Assembly: GCA_913057945.1 (NCBI GenBank)
Contig: CAJXOF010000008.1
Span: forward strand, 62,001 to 126,000
Length of the DNA: 64,000 nt
Source: an uncultured Hyphomonadaceae bacterium
GTDB lineage: Bacteria; Pseudomonadota; Alphaproteobacteria; Caulobacterales; Hyphomonadaceae
Direction: 5' to 3'
The notes below the pieces were generated by a model that saw only the letters and a program-made list of their open reading frames with translations, was not told the origin of the DNA and searched no databases. Below are positions 26,724 through 38,816 of this stretch, piece after piece. The position numbers and the translations under genes were made by a program. The first letter of the stretch is position 1; every line of letters begins with the position of its first letter.

Positions 26724-27343
26724 CGTGCGAGTTCCTTGAGGGCCGCCTTGATCAGGAGGCTGACATCGTCATCACCAGCATCCTTCGCCGCGCTGGCAAC
26801 GGCGCGCGCGGCATCGGACTGGGCATAGCCGAGATTGACCAGCGCCGAGATCGCTTCGCTCCGTGCGCCGGTGGTTGCGGCGACGGGCGCGCTGGCAAGG
26901 CCGGCGACTTGCGCCGTTTCGAACTTGCCAAATCGGCCCATCGGCGGCGGCTTGCCGGCCAGTTCGCCCGTGATCCGCTCGGCCAGTTTCTTGCCGACGC
27001 CCTTGGCGCGCGTCAGGACGGACGCATCCCCGAGCGCGATGGCATCCATCAATTCCGCCGGTGTGATGGCATCAAGGATCGCCATCGCGGCCTTGCCGGC
27101 CACGCCATGCACGTCCTGCAAACGGACGAACCAGGCGCGCTCCTCGTCAGAGCCGAAGGCATACAGCGTGATCGCGGCTTCGCTGACCTTGGTCTCGACA
27201 TGCAAGACGGAGGTCTCGCCGACATGGACCTTGGACAAGAGCCGCGTGCCAGCCATGCAGACATAGCCGACGCCATTGACGTCAATCAGGATATTGTCCG
27301 CGCCGAGGGCGGCGACGGTTCCGGTCAGTCTGCCAATGATCAT
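26720..27343 (-). CDS. ruvA: Holliday junction branch-migration protein RuvA
   Basis: 207 aa. It starts [14 protein letters not shown], with the two helix-hairpin-helix motifs [16 protein letters not shown] and [11 protein letters not shown], and the C-terminal RuvB-interacting domain [18 protein letters not shown]. RuvA binds the four-way junction and loads RuvB. It overlaps ruvC upstream and ruvB downstream by four bases each. Confidence 0.96.
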   Translation of the reverse strand: MIIGRLTGTVAALGADNILIDVNGVGYVCMAGTRLLSKVHVGETSVLHVETKVSEAAITLYAFGSDEERAWFVRLQDVHGVAGKAAMAILDAITPAELMDAIALGDASVLTRAKGVGKKLAERITGELAGKPPPMGRFGKFETAQVAGLASAPVAATTGARSEAISALVNLGYAQSDAARAVASAAKDAGDDDVSLLIKAALKELAR

Positions 27344-27843
27344 GCCGCGCCCCGCTTCAGGTCCAGCGGCAGATGGTGGGCGGTACAGATCGCGCAGGCA
27401 AGGGCGTCAGCGGAGTCTGATGTCATCTCTCCGGCGCGGGGCAGGAGGCGTTTGACCATGAAGGCCACCTGGTCCTTGTCCGCCGTGCCGGTGCCGACAA
27501 TGGCCAGCTTGATCTTGCGCGGGGCAAATTCGGCGACCGGAACACCGGCCATGGAGAGCGCTGCCATGGCCGCGCCGCGGGCCTGGCCGAGCTTCAACGC
27601 CGAGCGGGGATTGGCATTGACCAGCGTTTCCTCCACGCCCGAGGCATGCGGGCCATAATGCCGGGCGAGTTCGCCAACCGCCTCGAAGATGCCGCCAAGG
27701 CGTTCCGACATGGCGAGGCCGGGCTCCACCGAGATCACGCCATGTGCAATATGGGCAAGCCGGGCGCCGGTCTGCTCGATCACGCCCCAGCCGGTATGGC
27801 GGAGGCCGGGATCAATTCCGAGAATACGAATCGTGGCTGTCAT
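27340..27843 (-). CDS. ruvC: Crossover junction endodeoxyribonuclease RuvC
   Basis: 167 aa from ATG 27843; ATG 27852 is also possible, but an AGGAT element sits well ahead of 27843. The first catalytic Asp is in RILGIDPGLRHTGWG, followed by VEETLVNANPRSALKLGQ and the DSADALACAICTAH C-terminal motif. RuvC cleaves Holliday junctions. The ruvC-ruvA-ruvB order with four-base overlaps is the usual one. Confidence 0.95.
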   Translation of the reverse strand: MTATIRILGIDPGLRHTGWGVIEQTGARLAHIAHGVISVEPGLAMSERLGGIFEAVGELARHYGPHASGVEETLVNANPRSALKLGQARGAAMAALSMAGVPVAEFAPRKIKLAIVGTGTADKDQVAFMVKRLLPRAGEMTSDSADALACAICTAHHLPLDLKRGAA

Positions 27844-27921
27844 GCGCGCCATCCTATCAGCGGGATGGGTTAATGACACCTTGCGTTTTCTCTATTTGTT
27901 CACATGCGTTGCAGCGCAATC

Positions 27922-28545
27922 CTATTCTGTCTCGCGCGGCACCAGCACGGAGTCGATGACATGGACGATGCCATTGCCGCCCTCGACATCGGTTTCGAGA
28001 ATGCTGGCCTGGTTGATCATCAACTGGCCGCCGCCCATGTCCCGCACCGACAGGTCGAGCCCGTTCAGGCTGGCCGTCGGCACGCCTTCTTCGGCGGGCG
28101 GCACATTGGAAGCCCGCACCTCGCCTTCGACAATATGGTATTCCAGCATCCGGACGAGCTTGTCGGTATTGTCGGGCTTCAGATAGTCTTCCAGCTGGCC
28201 CTCGGGCAGGGCATCGAAGGCGTCATTGGTCGGCGCGAAAATCGTGTACGGCCCGCCCGTGGCGAGCGTCTCGTCGAGGCCGGCCGCTTCAATCGCGCCA
28301 TAAAGCGTGGAGAGGCGCGGGTCTGCCGCTACTGCGTCCAGCAGATTCGGGCCGGAGGCGACCATCTCTTCGCGGTCAATCGTGTCGGTAAAGGTCTCTT
28401 CCTCGTCCGGGGCAGGGGCGATGTCGACATCATCCGCATAGGGCTGGACCGGGTCCTGCGGTGCAGTCCGGGTCTCCGGGGCATCATCGGAACAGGCGGC
28501 CAGGAACAGGGCGGCCATAGCGGGAACAAGCAGGGAGCGTTTCAT
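27922..28545 (-). CDS. Fasciclin-domain lipoprotein
   Basis: 207 aa from ATG 28545. A lipoprotein signal (MAALFLAACS, Cys after LAA) and an acidic linker (DIAPAPDEEETF) precede one FAS1 domain with the H1 motif GGPYTIFAPTNDAFDAL and the end motif NGIVHVIDSVLVP. FAS1 proteins act in cell-surface adhesion. No operon partner is clear. Confidence 0.9.
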   Translation of the reverse strand: MKRSLLVPAMAALFLAACSDDAPETRTAPQDPVQPYADDVDIAPAPDEEETFTDTIDREEMVASGPNLLDAVAADPRLSTLYGAIEAAGLDETLATGGPYTIFAPTNDAFDALPEGQLEDYLKPDNTDKLVRMLEYHIVEGEVRASNVPPAEEGVPTASLNGLDLSVRDMGGGQLMINQASILETDVEGGNGIVHVIDSVLVPRETE

Positions 28546-28667
28546 GAGCGGGGATCCTTTTCTCCGGCAGGCACTGCGCACTCAACGCGCGCCGCAGACT
28601 TTGGTTCAGCGGCGCGGATCAAAATTTCGGGGCCCCAATGCGCGCTGATTGGGCCGCGCACAAGCAA

Positions 28668-28695
28668 ACGGCGGGCACATTTCATTGCCCGCCGT
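28668..28695 (-). terminator. Hairpin terminator of the acidic membrane protein gene
   Basis: Perfect 10-bp arms acggcgggca and tgcccgccgt with an eight-base loop, followed on the minus strand by ttTGCTTG. It lies about 50 bp after the stop at 28748. Confidence 0.55.
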
Positions 28696-28747
28696 CCTCA
28701 CTTCGGCGGCGCCCGATGCTCAGGGCGCCCAAATCACATGCGCGAGA

Positions 28748-29044
28748 TTATTCCTCGCGGTCGTCTTCCGGTTCTTCCACGTCGACGGTTGGCACTTCGA
28801 CCTCTTCTTCGACCATCACGACTTCAGGAACCAGCACGGTCTCGGTTTCGGTGCCAACTTCCACTTCGCCGGTGTCCACATCATATTCGGGGATCTTGCC
28901 GGCTTCGGCATCAATCGCGACATCCACATCCGGCATCTTGCCCGGTTCGGTCTGGTCCACATCGATCAGCGTTGTGGCGACCCAGACGGCCCCGACAATC
29001 GCAACGACCGCGACGACAATTCCTACGACTTTTCCTGTACTCAT
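28748..29044 (-). CDS. Acidic membrane-anchored protein of unknown function
   Basis: 98 aa from ATG 29044. A single N-terminal helix (VVGIVVAVVAIVGAVW) is followed by a highly acidic periplasmic tail with many Glu, Asp and Val residues (EVVMVEEEVEVPTVDVE, then EEPEDDREE at the end). No domain is recognised. A GAAGGAAAA ribosome site lies upstream. Its stop is followed by a hairpin. Confidence 0.75.
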   Translation of the reverse strand: MSTGKVVGIVVAVVAIVGAVWVATTLIDVDQTEPGKMPDVDVAIDAEAGKIPEYDVDTGEVEVGTETETVLVPEVVMVEEEVEVPTVDVEEPEDDREE

Positions 29045-29215
29045 GAGTGTGGTTTTCCTTCTTGTTACGGTGCCGCAAAAGGCGCGGCTCGCGAAGATAA
29101 CGGCGGTGTAATGGAATCGTTCCGACCGGCACTTGTTCCGGCACTTACCCCAACACGGGCGGCCGGAGCGGCGGGGCCGTCCGGTCAAAGGGGCTGAATG
29201 ACGGGAAGGCAGCGG

Positions 29216-29596
29216 TCAGGGCGGCGCGCGGGCCGGGCTGAACGGGCTAGCCGGCGCGTTGCCGAACTGGTCCGGAAATGGTCCGTAAAGTGTCCATAAA
29301 GTGTACGAAGGGGTCCGGATGGGTCCGAACGGAACATCTAGGCCGCAGGGCAGGTCGCTTGCCAGCGACGGGCTCTGCCAGCGCGGCATGCGGGGCGGCG
29401 TGTAGGTGTAGGCATTGTCCGGCCTCGGCGCATCGCCGATATAGCGGATGAAGACATTGCCGTATTTATCGACCGAAACGAACACGCGCCGCCCCGTACG
29501 TTTGCGCCATGCCGTCAGCCGCGCAAGGTTCCACCAGAGCCAAGGCCAGCAGAAGGCCCAGACATGGGCAAAGAAGGGGCGATAGGCCGGGTCCAT
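29216..29596 (-). CDS. Hypothetical aromatic-rich membrane protein
   Basis: 126 aa from ATG 29596. The N-terminus has a Trp-rich helix (WAFCWPWLWWNLARL) and the C-terminus is proline- and tyrosine-rich (TPPRMPRWQSPS, TYTP). A basic RKRTGRRVFVSVDKYGNVFI stretch follows the helix. No family is recognised. Codon-level composition looks like its neighbours. Translation is likely but unproven. Confidence 0.5.
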   Translation of the reverse strand: MDPAYRPFFAHVWAFCWPWLWWNLARLTAWRKRTGRRVFVSVDKYGNVFIRYIGDAPRPDNAYTYTPPRMPRWQSPSLASDLPCGLDVPFGPIRTPSYTLWTLYGPFPDQFGNAPASPFSPARAPP

Positions 29597-29853
29597 GTGA
29601 GGGAGTGTGGCATGGTGGGGCGGCCTGTCGGATATCTTGCCTCCGCCGTCCTCCCCGATGGCGAAGCCATCCGGGGACCCCTCTCCTGAATTCGCCACAG
29701 CCGCGCGCGGCGCTTTCTGCAGCACCTGCGCGCCTGACGGCACAGGACGCGCCCGCCGCGGCGTTCAGAGTTGGGCCCCCAGACCGCTATCGCGGTTCGG
29801 GGGTGACGCATGAGGAGAGCGCGGGGTTTATCCTGCCGGTTCGCAAGGGCTGC

Positions 29854-30321
29854 CTAGTTTCGGGGCGGATAGATGCCTTGCGTCACGATGCACTGCTTCA
29901 GCGCGAGCCAGGGTTGCATATTGTTGCCGGCGGCGGAGTCGCCGAGCGGGTTTGCCGCGCCATCATGCGCAAGCGCCGGGCCGGCAATGTCAGACTCCGT
30001 GCCGCCGCGCTGGCCTTGTCGGCGGTCGGTCAGGCCGGGCCCTTGGCCTGCGCCCACCACAACGCGTCCGCGCAGATCGGGCAGGGCAAACGTCGTGCGC
30101 CCGTCGCCGCCATAGAGTGTTCCGAGCAGGGAGAAGAGGGCGGTGTTCTCATTGATCGGCAGCAGGCGGCCATCGGCTTCCAGCGTGCCCCGTGGACAGA
30201 AATTGAAGCCCACCGTCATGATCTCGCCGAGATATGCGTCCGGGCCCGCATGGGCTGCAGGCGCAGCCCCCGCCATGAGTGCGCCTGTCAGGGCTGCCGT
30301 GAGTGCAAATTTCTGAATCAT
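29854..30321 (-). CDS. Exported tail-collar-domain protein
   Basis: 155 aa. A Sec signal (LTGALMAGAAPAAHA) is followed by the phage tail-collar / microcystin-dependent-protein domain: GEIMTVGFNFCPRGTLEADG, NTALFSLLGTLYGGDGRTTF and ALPDLRGRVVVGAG. The C-terminus AGNNMQPWLALKQCIVTQGI completes it. Bacterial members of this family are envelope or secreted proteins rather than working phage tails, and no other phage gene is near. Confidence 0.88.
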   Translation of the reverse strand: MIQKFALTAALTGALMAGAAPAAHAGPDAYLGEIMTVGFNFCPRGTLEADGRLLPINENTALFSLLGTLYGGDGRTTFALPDLRGRVVVGAGQGPGLTDRRQGQRGGTESDIAGPALAHDGAANPLGDSAAGNNMQPWLALKQCIVTQGIYPPRN

Positions 30322-30427
30322 TGTGTGTCCCCCTCTATGGATGGCGGACAGTTTAGGCAGCTTTGGAAAAGCGGCAAGAGGGAAGCGCGTTGGGGCGGAT
30401 CAGGGACCGTCGTGTCGCATGTCCGAA

Positions 30428-30449
30428 GATACCTGCGCAGGCAGGTATC
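30428..30449. repeat. Short inverted repeat in intergenic region
   Basis: gatacctgc and gcaggtatc form perfect 9-bp arms around gcag. It sits in the 283-bp gene-free gap between the tail-collar gene and the SlyX gene, together with the REP-like repeat at 30529. No T run follows in either direction. Confidence 0.5.
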
Positions 30450-30528
30450 CATCTCCTGTCATTGCCTCATATGCGCGGGGAAAGGCTCCGAGATGGGCTC
30501 CTGCGTCCGCGGAGGAGAGGATACTCGT

Positions 30529-30594
30529 AGGGCGGGTCATGACCCGCCAGACGGCAAGAGCGGATGGCGGGTTACGCTTCGCTAACCCGCCCTA
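30529..30594. repeat. REP-like repeat, copy B (complete)
   Basis: Two palindromes lie side by side: ggcgggtcatgacccgcc (30531-30548) and ggcgggtta...taacccgcc (30566-30591). The outer ends gtagggcgggt and acccgccctac are also inverted, so the unit can fold as one long cruciform. It is the best copy of the family in this window. Confidence 0.8.
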
Positions 30595-30604
30595 CCGGGT
30601 GGCC

Positions 30605-30814
30605 CTAATAATGCGGCGGGGGCCGGTCCATGGGGGCCGCGTCGCCGGGTGATCGCTCGCTGTCGGCGACGCGCTCGGCGAGGCGCGCAACCTGGCGCTC
30701 CAGCCGCTCGATCAGCTTCCATTGCGCCGTGATGGCGGCGTTCAAATCCTCAATCGTCTGGTCCTGATGGACCACACGCATTTCAAGCTCATCGAGGCGG
30801 GAGGTATCGGTCAT
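30605..30814 (-). CDS. slyX: SlyX-family protein
   Basis: 69 aa from ATG 30814. A coiled coil carries the SlyX pattern RLDELEMRVVHQDQTIEDLN, then QWKLIERLERQVARLAERV, and the family's C-terminal PPPHY is intact. SlyX function is unknown. The gene is flanked on both sides by REP-like repeats. Confidence 0.92.
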   Translation of the reverse strand: MTDTSRLDELEMRVVHQDQTIEDLNAAITAQWKLIERLERQVARLAERVADSERSPGDAAPMDRPPPHY

Positions 30815-30868
30815 GGCGGAGGGATTAGCGCTGCTGGCGGGGCGTGGCAATGGAGGGGAGGGGCTGGA

Positions 30869-30931
30869 GCGGGTCATGTCCCGCCAACTCTGCGCGTGAA
30901 ATGGCGGGTTACGCTGACGCTAACCCGCCCC
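30869..30931. repeat. REP-like repeat, copy C
   Basis: Gives gcgggtcatgtcccgc (one base off the perfect palindrome) and ggcgggtta...taacccgcc at 30903-30929, in the same orientation and spacing as copy B. A further hairpin, cagcaatgcg/cgcattgctg (30933-30958), follows directly. The AT-rich DarG/DarT islet starts right after it. Confidence 0.75.
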
Positions 30932-31098
30932 ACAGCAATGCGGAGCATCGCATTGCTGTTATTGTATTGTTGTAGGACGCCTTGCTTGTTCCTGAATTAT
31001 TGCTCTATTAGGAAAAATATGCTAAAGAACAAAACAGGAACTTTTGACTTTTTACTACGAATAACCCTAGTGAAAGGTCGTCGGAGGCGAATCGCATA

Positions 31099-31991
31099 AT
31101 GATAATTTATCATCGCACTAGTTTGCTTAAATCTACCTCGCAAACTGTCGTAAACACAGTGAATTGCGTCGGCGTGATGGGCAAGGGGTTGGCTGCGGCC
31201 TTCAAGAAGCAGTATCCGGAGATGTTCGAGCGCTACAAGAACATCTGCGACCAGAAATTGCTCGACGTGGGGAAGCTTTGGCTTTGGAAAGGGCCAGATC
31301 AGTGGGTTTTAAATTTTCCCACCAAAAAGCACTGGCGGTCACCGTCCCAAATTGAATGGATCGAAGCGGGCCTACAAAAATTCGTAGACCACTACGAAAG
31401 GCAAGGGATCAAAGAAATTGCTTTTCCAAAACTGGGCTGCGGCAACGGCAATCTAGACTGGGACATTGTTCGCCCGTTGATGGAAAATTATCTCGATCCA
31501 CTTCCCATAAACGTGTTTATTCATGACCATGAAGTGAATATGGGTCTACCCGAACACATTGAGGCGCTGATCGATAGCGGAATGTCGCGACCCGCTCCGA
31601 CCACGTTTGATGAAGTATGGAGCACGCTCTTAAGTGTATCCGACATAGTCGGTGATCGAATGATAGATTTCGAAAGCAGGTGCCCGTTTCGTTTGAAGAC
31701 AACCGATTCTGGGCTAATTTTGGATACTAAGGGATCAGCGGCGGTATTTACGCAGGAAGAGATATTTGAAGCATGGCGCATCCTTGCTAGCGGTATTCTT
31801 ACAAAGCGAAAACTCGACGTGTCCGCGCCCGATCATGCAAGCAAGTTGATCTCGATCTTCAGCCTCATGCCCAGCGTGCGGCCGGTTCCAATTCAACTCA
31901 TGAAAGCTGAGCATGCTGAAATTGCTGCCGAGGTGGTCTATCGCAATTCCCCTACGGAAACGCCCGCTAGCGACTCTCAGTTGAGCCTCTC

Positions 31992-32001
<10 letters not shown>
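31099..32001 (+). CDS. darG: DarG-like macrodomain ADP-ribosylglycohydrolase antitoxin
   Basis: 300 aa. The N-terminal macrodomain (about 1-150) has the TARG1/DarG-like loops VVNTVNCVGVMGKGLAAAFK (including N22), a LNFPTKKHW segment with the catalytic-position Lys (76/77), and PKLGCGNGNLDWDIV. The C-terminal half (150-300) matches no domain I know but occupies the place where DarG contacts or represses. DarG removes ADP-ribose that DarT puts on DNA. It overlaps the DarT-like gene by 10 bp. The DNA is AT-rich against its surroundings. Confidence 0.88.
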
Positions 32002-35148
<3,147 letters not shown>

Positions 35149-35347
35149 AGGTCTTGCATAGCGTGAAAACAGGGGAGCTGCAAACCCGGCATGTGCGCCA
35201 GATTTCCCCAAGAGCCCGCCAGGCCCCGCGCGCCGACAGTGGCGCTGGAACATGGACTGCAGAAAGGAAAGATCGTGTCATACGCGCCCCTTGGCAGAGG
35301 CCTCGAACGGCGGGAAGCTGCAGGGACACCAAGGATGGAGTTCGATC

Positions 35348-36310
35348 ATGCAGCTGTTGCGTTGCGCGTTGCGCCGACTTTCCCTGCCGGCCCTGATGGG
35401 TGTGATGGCGGCCTGCATGCATTCGGCGCCCATACCCGCTGTGGATACTGACCTGACAGTGGACATTCGCGAAGACCAGCAGCTGCGTACGGAGACTTTG
35501 TACGCCGATTATTTCCCGGCCAGAGCCGCTTCAGCCGGGCCGGGCATCTTGCTGCTGGGCGGGTCCGAGGGGGGGCTGGGCAGCGGTGCCAGGCGGGATG
35601 CCTTGGCGCTGCGGGATCATGGCTACAATGTGCTGCAAGTGTCGTTCTATCGCGCGCCCGGGCAATTGGAAAATCTGGAACGGGTCCCGCTTGAAACCTT
35701 TGATCATGCGCTGGCATGGCTTCAGGACAGGCAAGAGGTGGAGGCTGGCCATATCGGCATTTATGGCACGTCGAAGGGGGCCGAGGCCGCCCTGATCGTG
35801 GCGTCGCGCCATCCCGAGATTGCCGCGATCGTCGCGGCTGTCCCCTCAAGCGTGTCGTGGACCGGGATCAACTGGGCCTTTGACGGGCGGCCCGCAGAGC
35901 CTTCATGGTCCCTGAACGGAGAGCCCTATCCTGCCGTGCCTTACGGCGCGTGGGACCCGGAACTGGGGCTTTACTCCCTGTATGCCAATGGCCTCGCCGA
36001 GATGGACAAGACTTCCGCCGCCATCATTCCGGTGGAACAGACCGACGCGCCCATGTTGCTGATCTGCGGGGGCATGGACATGTTGTGGCCATCTTGCGAA
36101 ATGTCGGAACAGATTCAGGCCCGGGCAAGCGCAAATTCCGACGTGACCCTCCTGGCCTATCCAGAGGCGGGTCATTTCGTTGCCGGTGTGCCCGCAGAAG
36201 AGCCTTCGGAGGCTGAAGACTCTGAATATGGCGGCACGACCCTGTCCAATTACGCCTCCCAGAAAGACAGCTGGCCGCAGATCCTCACCTTCCTGGACGA
36301 GACGCTCTAG
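35348..36310 (+). CDS. Lipoprotein alpha/beta hydrolase (BAAT-like thioesterase fold)
   Basis: 320 aa from ATG 35348. A lipoprotein signal (VMAAC) precedes an alpha/beta hydrolase with nucleophile S142 in IYGTSKGAEAALI, D244 in GGMDMLWPS and H276 in AGHFVAG. The elbow GTSKG and the tail arrangement match the acyl-CoA thioesterase/bile-acid-CoA acyltransferase C-terminal family. Substrate unknown. The gene is divergent from thiC, with the riboswitch between them. Confidence 0.85.
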   Translation: MQLLRCALRRLSLPALMGVMAACMHSAPIPAVDTDLTVDIREDQQLRTETLYADYFPARAASAGPGILLLGGSEGGLGSGARRDALALRDHGYNVLQVSFYRAPGQLENLERVPLETFDHALAWLQDRQEVEAGHIGIYGTSKGAEAALIVASRHPEIAAIVAAVPSSVSWTGINWAFDGRPAEPSWSLNGEPYPAVPYGAWDPELGLYSLYANGLAEMDKTSAAIIPVEQTDAPMLLICGGMDMLWPSCEMSEQIQARASANSDVTLLAYPEAGHFVAGVPAEEPSEAEDSEYGGTTLSNYASQKDSWPQILTFLDETL

Positions 36311-36474
36311 GATTCTGGCGCACCATCTGCGGGGAGCAGGCCGAAGGGACTGATCGGTGCACCATTGCCGGGAAATGCAGTTGATTAAGCATTTCCCCGT
36401 TTCTGTTAACCTTATCTCGACGCTGATTTGCGACGGTTCCGGCAAACTGGAACACGGATTCGGAGACGTGCCTC

Positions 36475-37278
36475 ATGGCCTTTACAGCGACATTTGGTTC
36501 TGCCGAGGAGAGCAAGGCAAAGCCAAAATACAAGAAGTTCAAGGTGGACCTATGGGCCACGGATCTGAACTTTACTGAAATCGGCATCATGAAACATACC
36601 CAGCATGAGGCCGCATCTGACCAGTTCACCAAGGACATGGAAATCCTCGGCCAGATCAAGGAAAACCGAGAGCGCACAGGTATCCTTGCCTATCGCAAGG
36701 AAGTCTGGAAAGCCGAAGAGGGGATGAAGCGCCGTCTCGTCTTGAAACTCTTCTCTGAGACCATGAATTGGCGCGGCTCGGTGGAGCTGTTGATGGGGCG
36801 CTCCCTGCAACTGAGCATTGGGGCGAAAGGTACGCCGGTTCCGGCATATTCGGTAAATCTCAGTCGGCATGACCAGATCATCCAGCTCGAACGCTCGGCG
36901 CAGAAATGGCCGTTTTTCCCAGAGAAGTTTTCCTTCTTCATTGATACGAATGATGGCCCGCGTTTCTACCGGCTGCGGCGCAATGTTATAGGTATTGGCG
37001 CAGACTATACTCTCTATGATGATCGTGGACGGAACATTGGGAAGCTCGACCATCGGATCATCAATCTAGGCGGGACATGGAACGTAAAGGTCGAAGCCAC
37101 GCAGACCTATGCGAAGCTAGAGACAGTATTGCAGATGTTTTGTGCGATGTTGAAATTCAACCGCGCGGCACGCCGACACGTGGCGAAGGAAGTCGAGCAG
37201 ATTTATCGCGGCCGCTCCGTGCGCCAACTGGACCATCACGAGCGCGACCTTTACCACAATCCCCGCCGCCGGCGCTGA
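36475..37278 (+). CDS. Hypothetical protein, possible scramblase/LURP-one-like fold
   Basis: 267 aa. No signal or membrane helix. The central part (RFYRLRRNVIGIGADYTLYD, then DRGRNIGKLDHRIINLGG and TWNVKV) has the repeated strand pattern of tubby-like phospholipid scramblase/LURP-one proteins. The ends are charged helices and a basic tail (YHNPRRRR). The match is by eye only. It follows a 160-bp gap after the lipoprotein hydrolase gene. Confidence 0.6.
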   Translation: MAFTATFGSAEESKAKPKYKKFKVDLWATDLNFTEIGIMKHTQHEAASDQFTKDMEILGQIKENRERTGILAYRKEVWKAEEGMKRRLVLKLFSETMNWRGSVELLMGRSLQLSIGAKGTPVPAYSVNLSRHDQIIQLERSAQKWPFFPEKFSFFIDTNDGPRFYRLRRNVIGIGADYTLYDDRGRNIGKLDHRIINLGGTWNVKVEATQTYAKLETVLQMFCAMLKFNRAARRHVAKEVEQIYRGRSVRQLDHHERDLYHNPRRRR

Positions 37279-37282
37279 CGAT

Positions 37283-37999
37283 TCAGGCTGCGGACGCTGG
37301 GGCTTTCAACTCGATCCATAATTGTTCCGACTGGGCGAGCAGTTTGCCGTTCCGGGTGAACAGGGCCGTTGCAGCACCATGCTTGCGGCCATCATCAAAC
37401 AGGGACCAGCCCGCGACGATGAGGTCGGCGCCGGGGGCCGGGCGCTCATGTATCTGCGCCGTGATCTGCGCCAGCACCATCGGTTTGTCCTGAAAGCCAA
37501 CCGCAAACGCGCCTGGGCAGTCGAGCGCCGCCCAGAGGATTTCCGGCCGGACAAGGCCGTCCTCGCCTGCAAGGCTTTCATCTGGCGTCCAGACATCCGT
37601 CACGCCGTCATAGCCATCAGGTTTGCCGGTGAAGAGGCAGAGGCCGTCATCGATGCGTTCGGGCCCGCAGACATAGCAGTGCGGAAAGGCGTGGGTCTCC
37701 ACAGGCGGGAAGCGGTCCGGGCCGGTCTGGGCGAGTTCATAGCTCGGCGCTTCCGGCGGCGGGGCGAGCGGCGCGGCCGGACGCGCGGTCATGACCAATT
37801 GGTCGCCGTGACGAATCTCGTATCCGTCGTCCTCCTCGACCATGTCCATCGGCGCGTCGAGGGGCGGCGGAGCCCGCAGCGAAACTTCTGCCGGGCCGTC
37901 GATCCGGCTTGCTGCGAGGCCGGCCGAAACGCCGCCATTTGCGGATCCGGGCGGGCCATTGAACTGGGCCGGAATGAGGATGGTGAGCGGGTTTGGCAT
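37283..37999 (-). CDS. Hotdog-fold thioesterase-like protein
   Basis: 238 aa from ATG 37999. A tandem hotdog layout is suggested by NGGVSAGLAASRIDGPAEV in the N-terminal half and HCYVCGPER followed by LWAALDCPGAFAVGF in the C-terminal half. The HCYVCGP segment is found in uncharacterised thioesterase-like proteins. The enzyme activity is unproven. It ends 4 bp from the scramblase-like gene in convergent orientation. Confidence 0.7.
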   Translation of the reverse strand: MPNPLTILIPAQFNGPPGSANGGVSAGLAASRIDGPAEVSLRAPPPLDAPMDMVEEDDGYEIRHGDQLVMTARPAAPLAPPPEAPSYELAQTGPDRFPPVETHAFPHCYVCGPERIDDGLCLFTGKPDGYDGVTDVWTPDESLAGEDGLVRPEILWAALDCPGAFAVGFQDKPMVLAQITAQIHERPAPGADLIVAGWSLFDDGRKHGAATALFTRNGKLLAQSEQLWIELKAPASAA

Positions 38000-38069
38000 G
38001 CATGTCTCCTGTTGGGCGGGCTTCGCCACAGGGGAGGGGGCAAGTCAATGCGACACGCCTGCGAAGGGC

Positions 38070-38432
38070 CTACTCGATCAGGCCGAGTTCACGCTGCTTC
38101 TTCTTGCTGAGGGCGCCGCCGATGAGGCGGAAGGATTCCGCGATGTAATCCTTGAGGTCATCATCGGAGAGCGTTTCGTCCGAGAAGCGCTGGATCCATT
38201 TCATGCCGCGCGAGGCGAGGTATGGCGCGCCCTGGCAGCCGGGCTGGTCCTTCAGGATGTGGAAGCTGATCGGGCGGACCTTGAACGTACAGGCAGCGAG
38301 GTGGTCCCCATCGGGTGTGCCCATGGCGAAGACCTTGCCGCCGATCTTCCAGACATGCGACCCGCCCCATTGGACGACATGGGTCGTCTGGCCAAGGCCG
38401 TCGCAATAGGTATTGTACTCTTCCAGCGTCAC
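38070..38432 (-). CDS. MmcQ/YjbR-family protein
   Basis: 120 aa. The YjbR fold is shown by WGGSHVWKIGGKVFAMG, the middle PISFHILKDQPG and SRGMKWIQRFSDETLSDDDLKDYI, then a basic C-terminus. Members are small, often DNA-binding-like, proteins of unknown function. It shares an ATGA overlap with the upstream ArsC/Spx-type gene. Confidence 0.88.
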   Translation of the reverse strand: MTLEEYNTYCDGLGQTTHVVQWGGSHVWKIGGKVFAMGTPDGDHLAACTFKVRPISFHILKDQPGCQGAPYLASRGMKWIQRFSDETLSDDDLKDYIAESFRLIGGALSKKKQRELGLIE

Positions 38433-38785
38433 CGCGCCAGCGCCTGCTGCGTGCCGCTGTCCCAGCCGACCAGGATTTCAGCGCCCGTGTCGATGACCGG
38501 TCGCTTGATGAGGGTGGGATAGGATTTCAGGACGGCTTCCGCCTTCGGGCCAAGGGCGCCGGATTTCTCTTCGTCCGACAGGGTGCGCCATGTGGTGGAG
38601 CGGCGATTGACCAGCTTCTCGGCGCCGACTGCCTTCAGCCAGGCTGGAAGGAGCCGGTCAAGGTCCGCATCGTCGCGAATGTCGACGAAGGCGGTTTCGC
38701 GGTCAGAGGCTTCGAGGGCATTCAGCGCCTTCTTGCAGGAATCGCAATTCTTCAAGCCGTAAATCGTTACCGGGCCAGCCGACAT
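38429..38785 (-). CDS. ArsC/Spx-family (YffB-like) reductase
   Basis: 118 aa. The active-site motif is LKNCDSCKKAL (CxxC, thioredoxin fold), with the core RRSTTWRTLSDEEKSG and KRPVIDTGAEILVGW. YffB-type proteins are glutathione-dependent and of unclear substrate; arsenate reduction needs a different cysteine arrangement. It overlaps the YjbR gene by four bases. Confidence 0.88.
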   Translation of the reverse strand: MSAGPVTIYGLKNCDSCKKALNALEASDRETAFVDIRDDADLDRLLPAWLKAVGAEKLVNRRSTTWRTLSDEEKSGALGPKAEAVLKSYPTLIKRPVIDTGAEILVGWDSGTQQALAR

Positions 38786-38816
38786 ATGGGTCTCCTAAAA
38801 TGTTTGCCCGACAGGG

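Noticed and set aside
29854..30321. Tail-collar protein as a sign of a prophage
   Set aside because: It has a Sec signal peptide and no other phage gene is nearby; bacterial members of this family are known.
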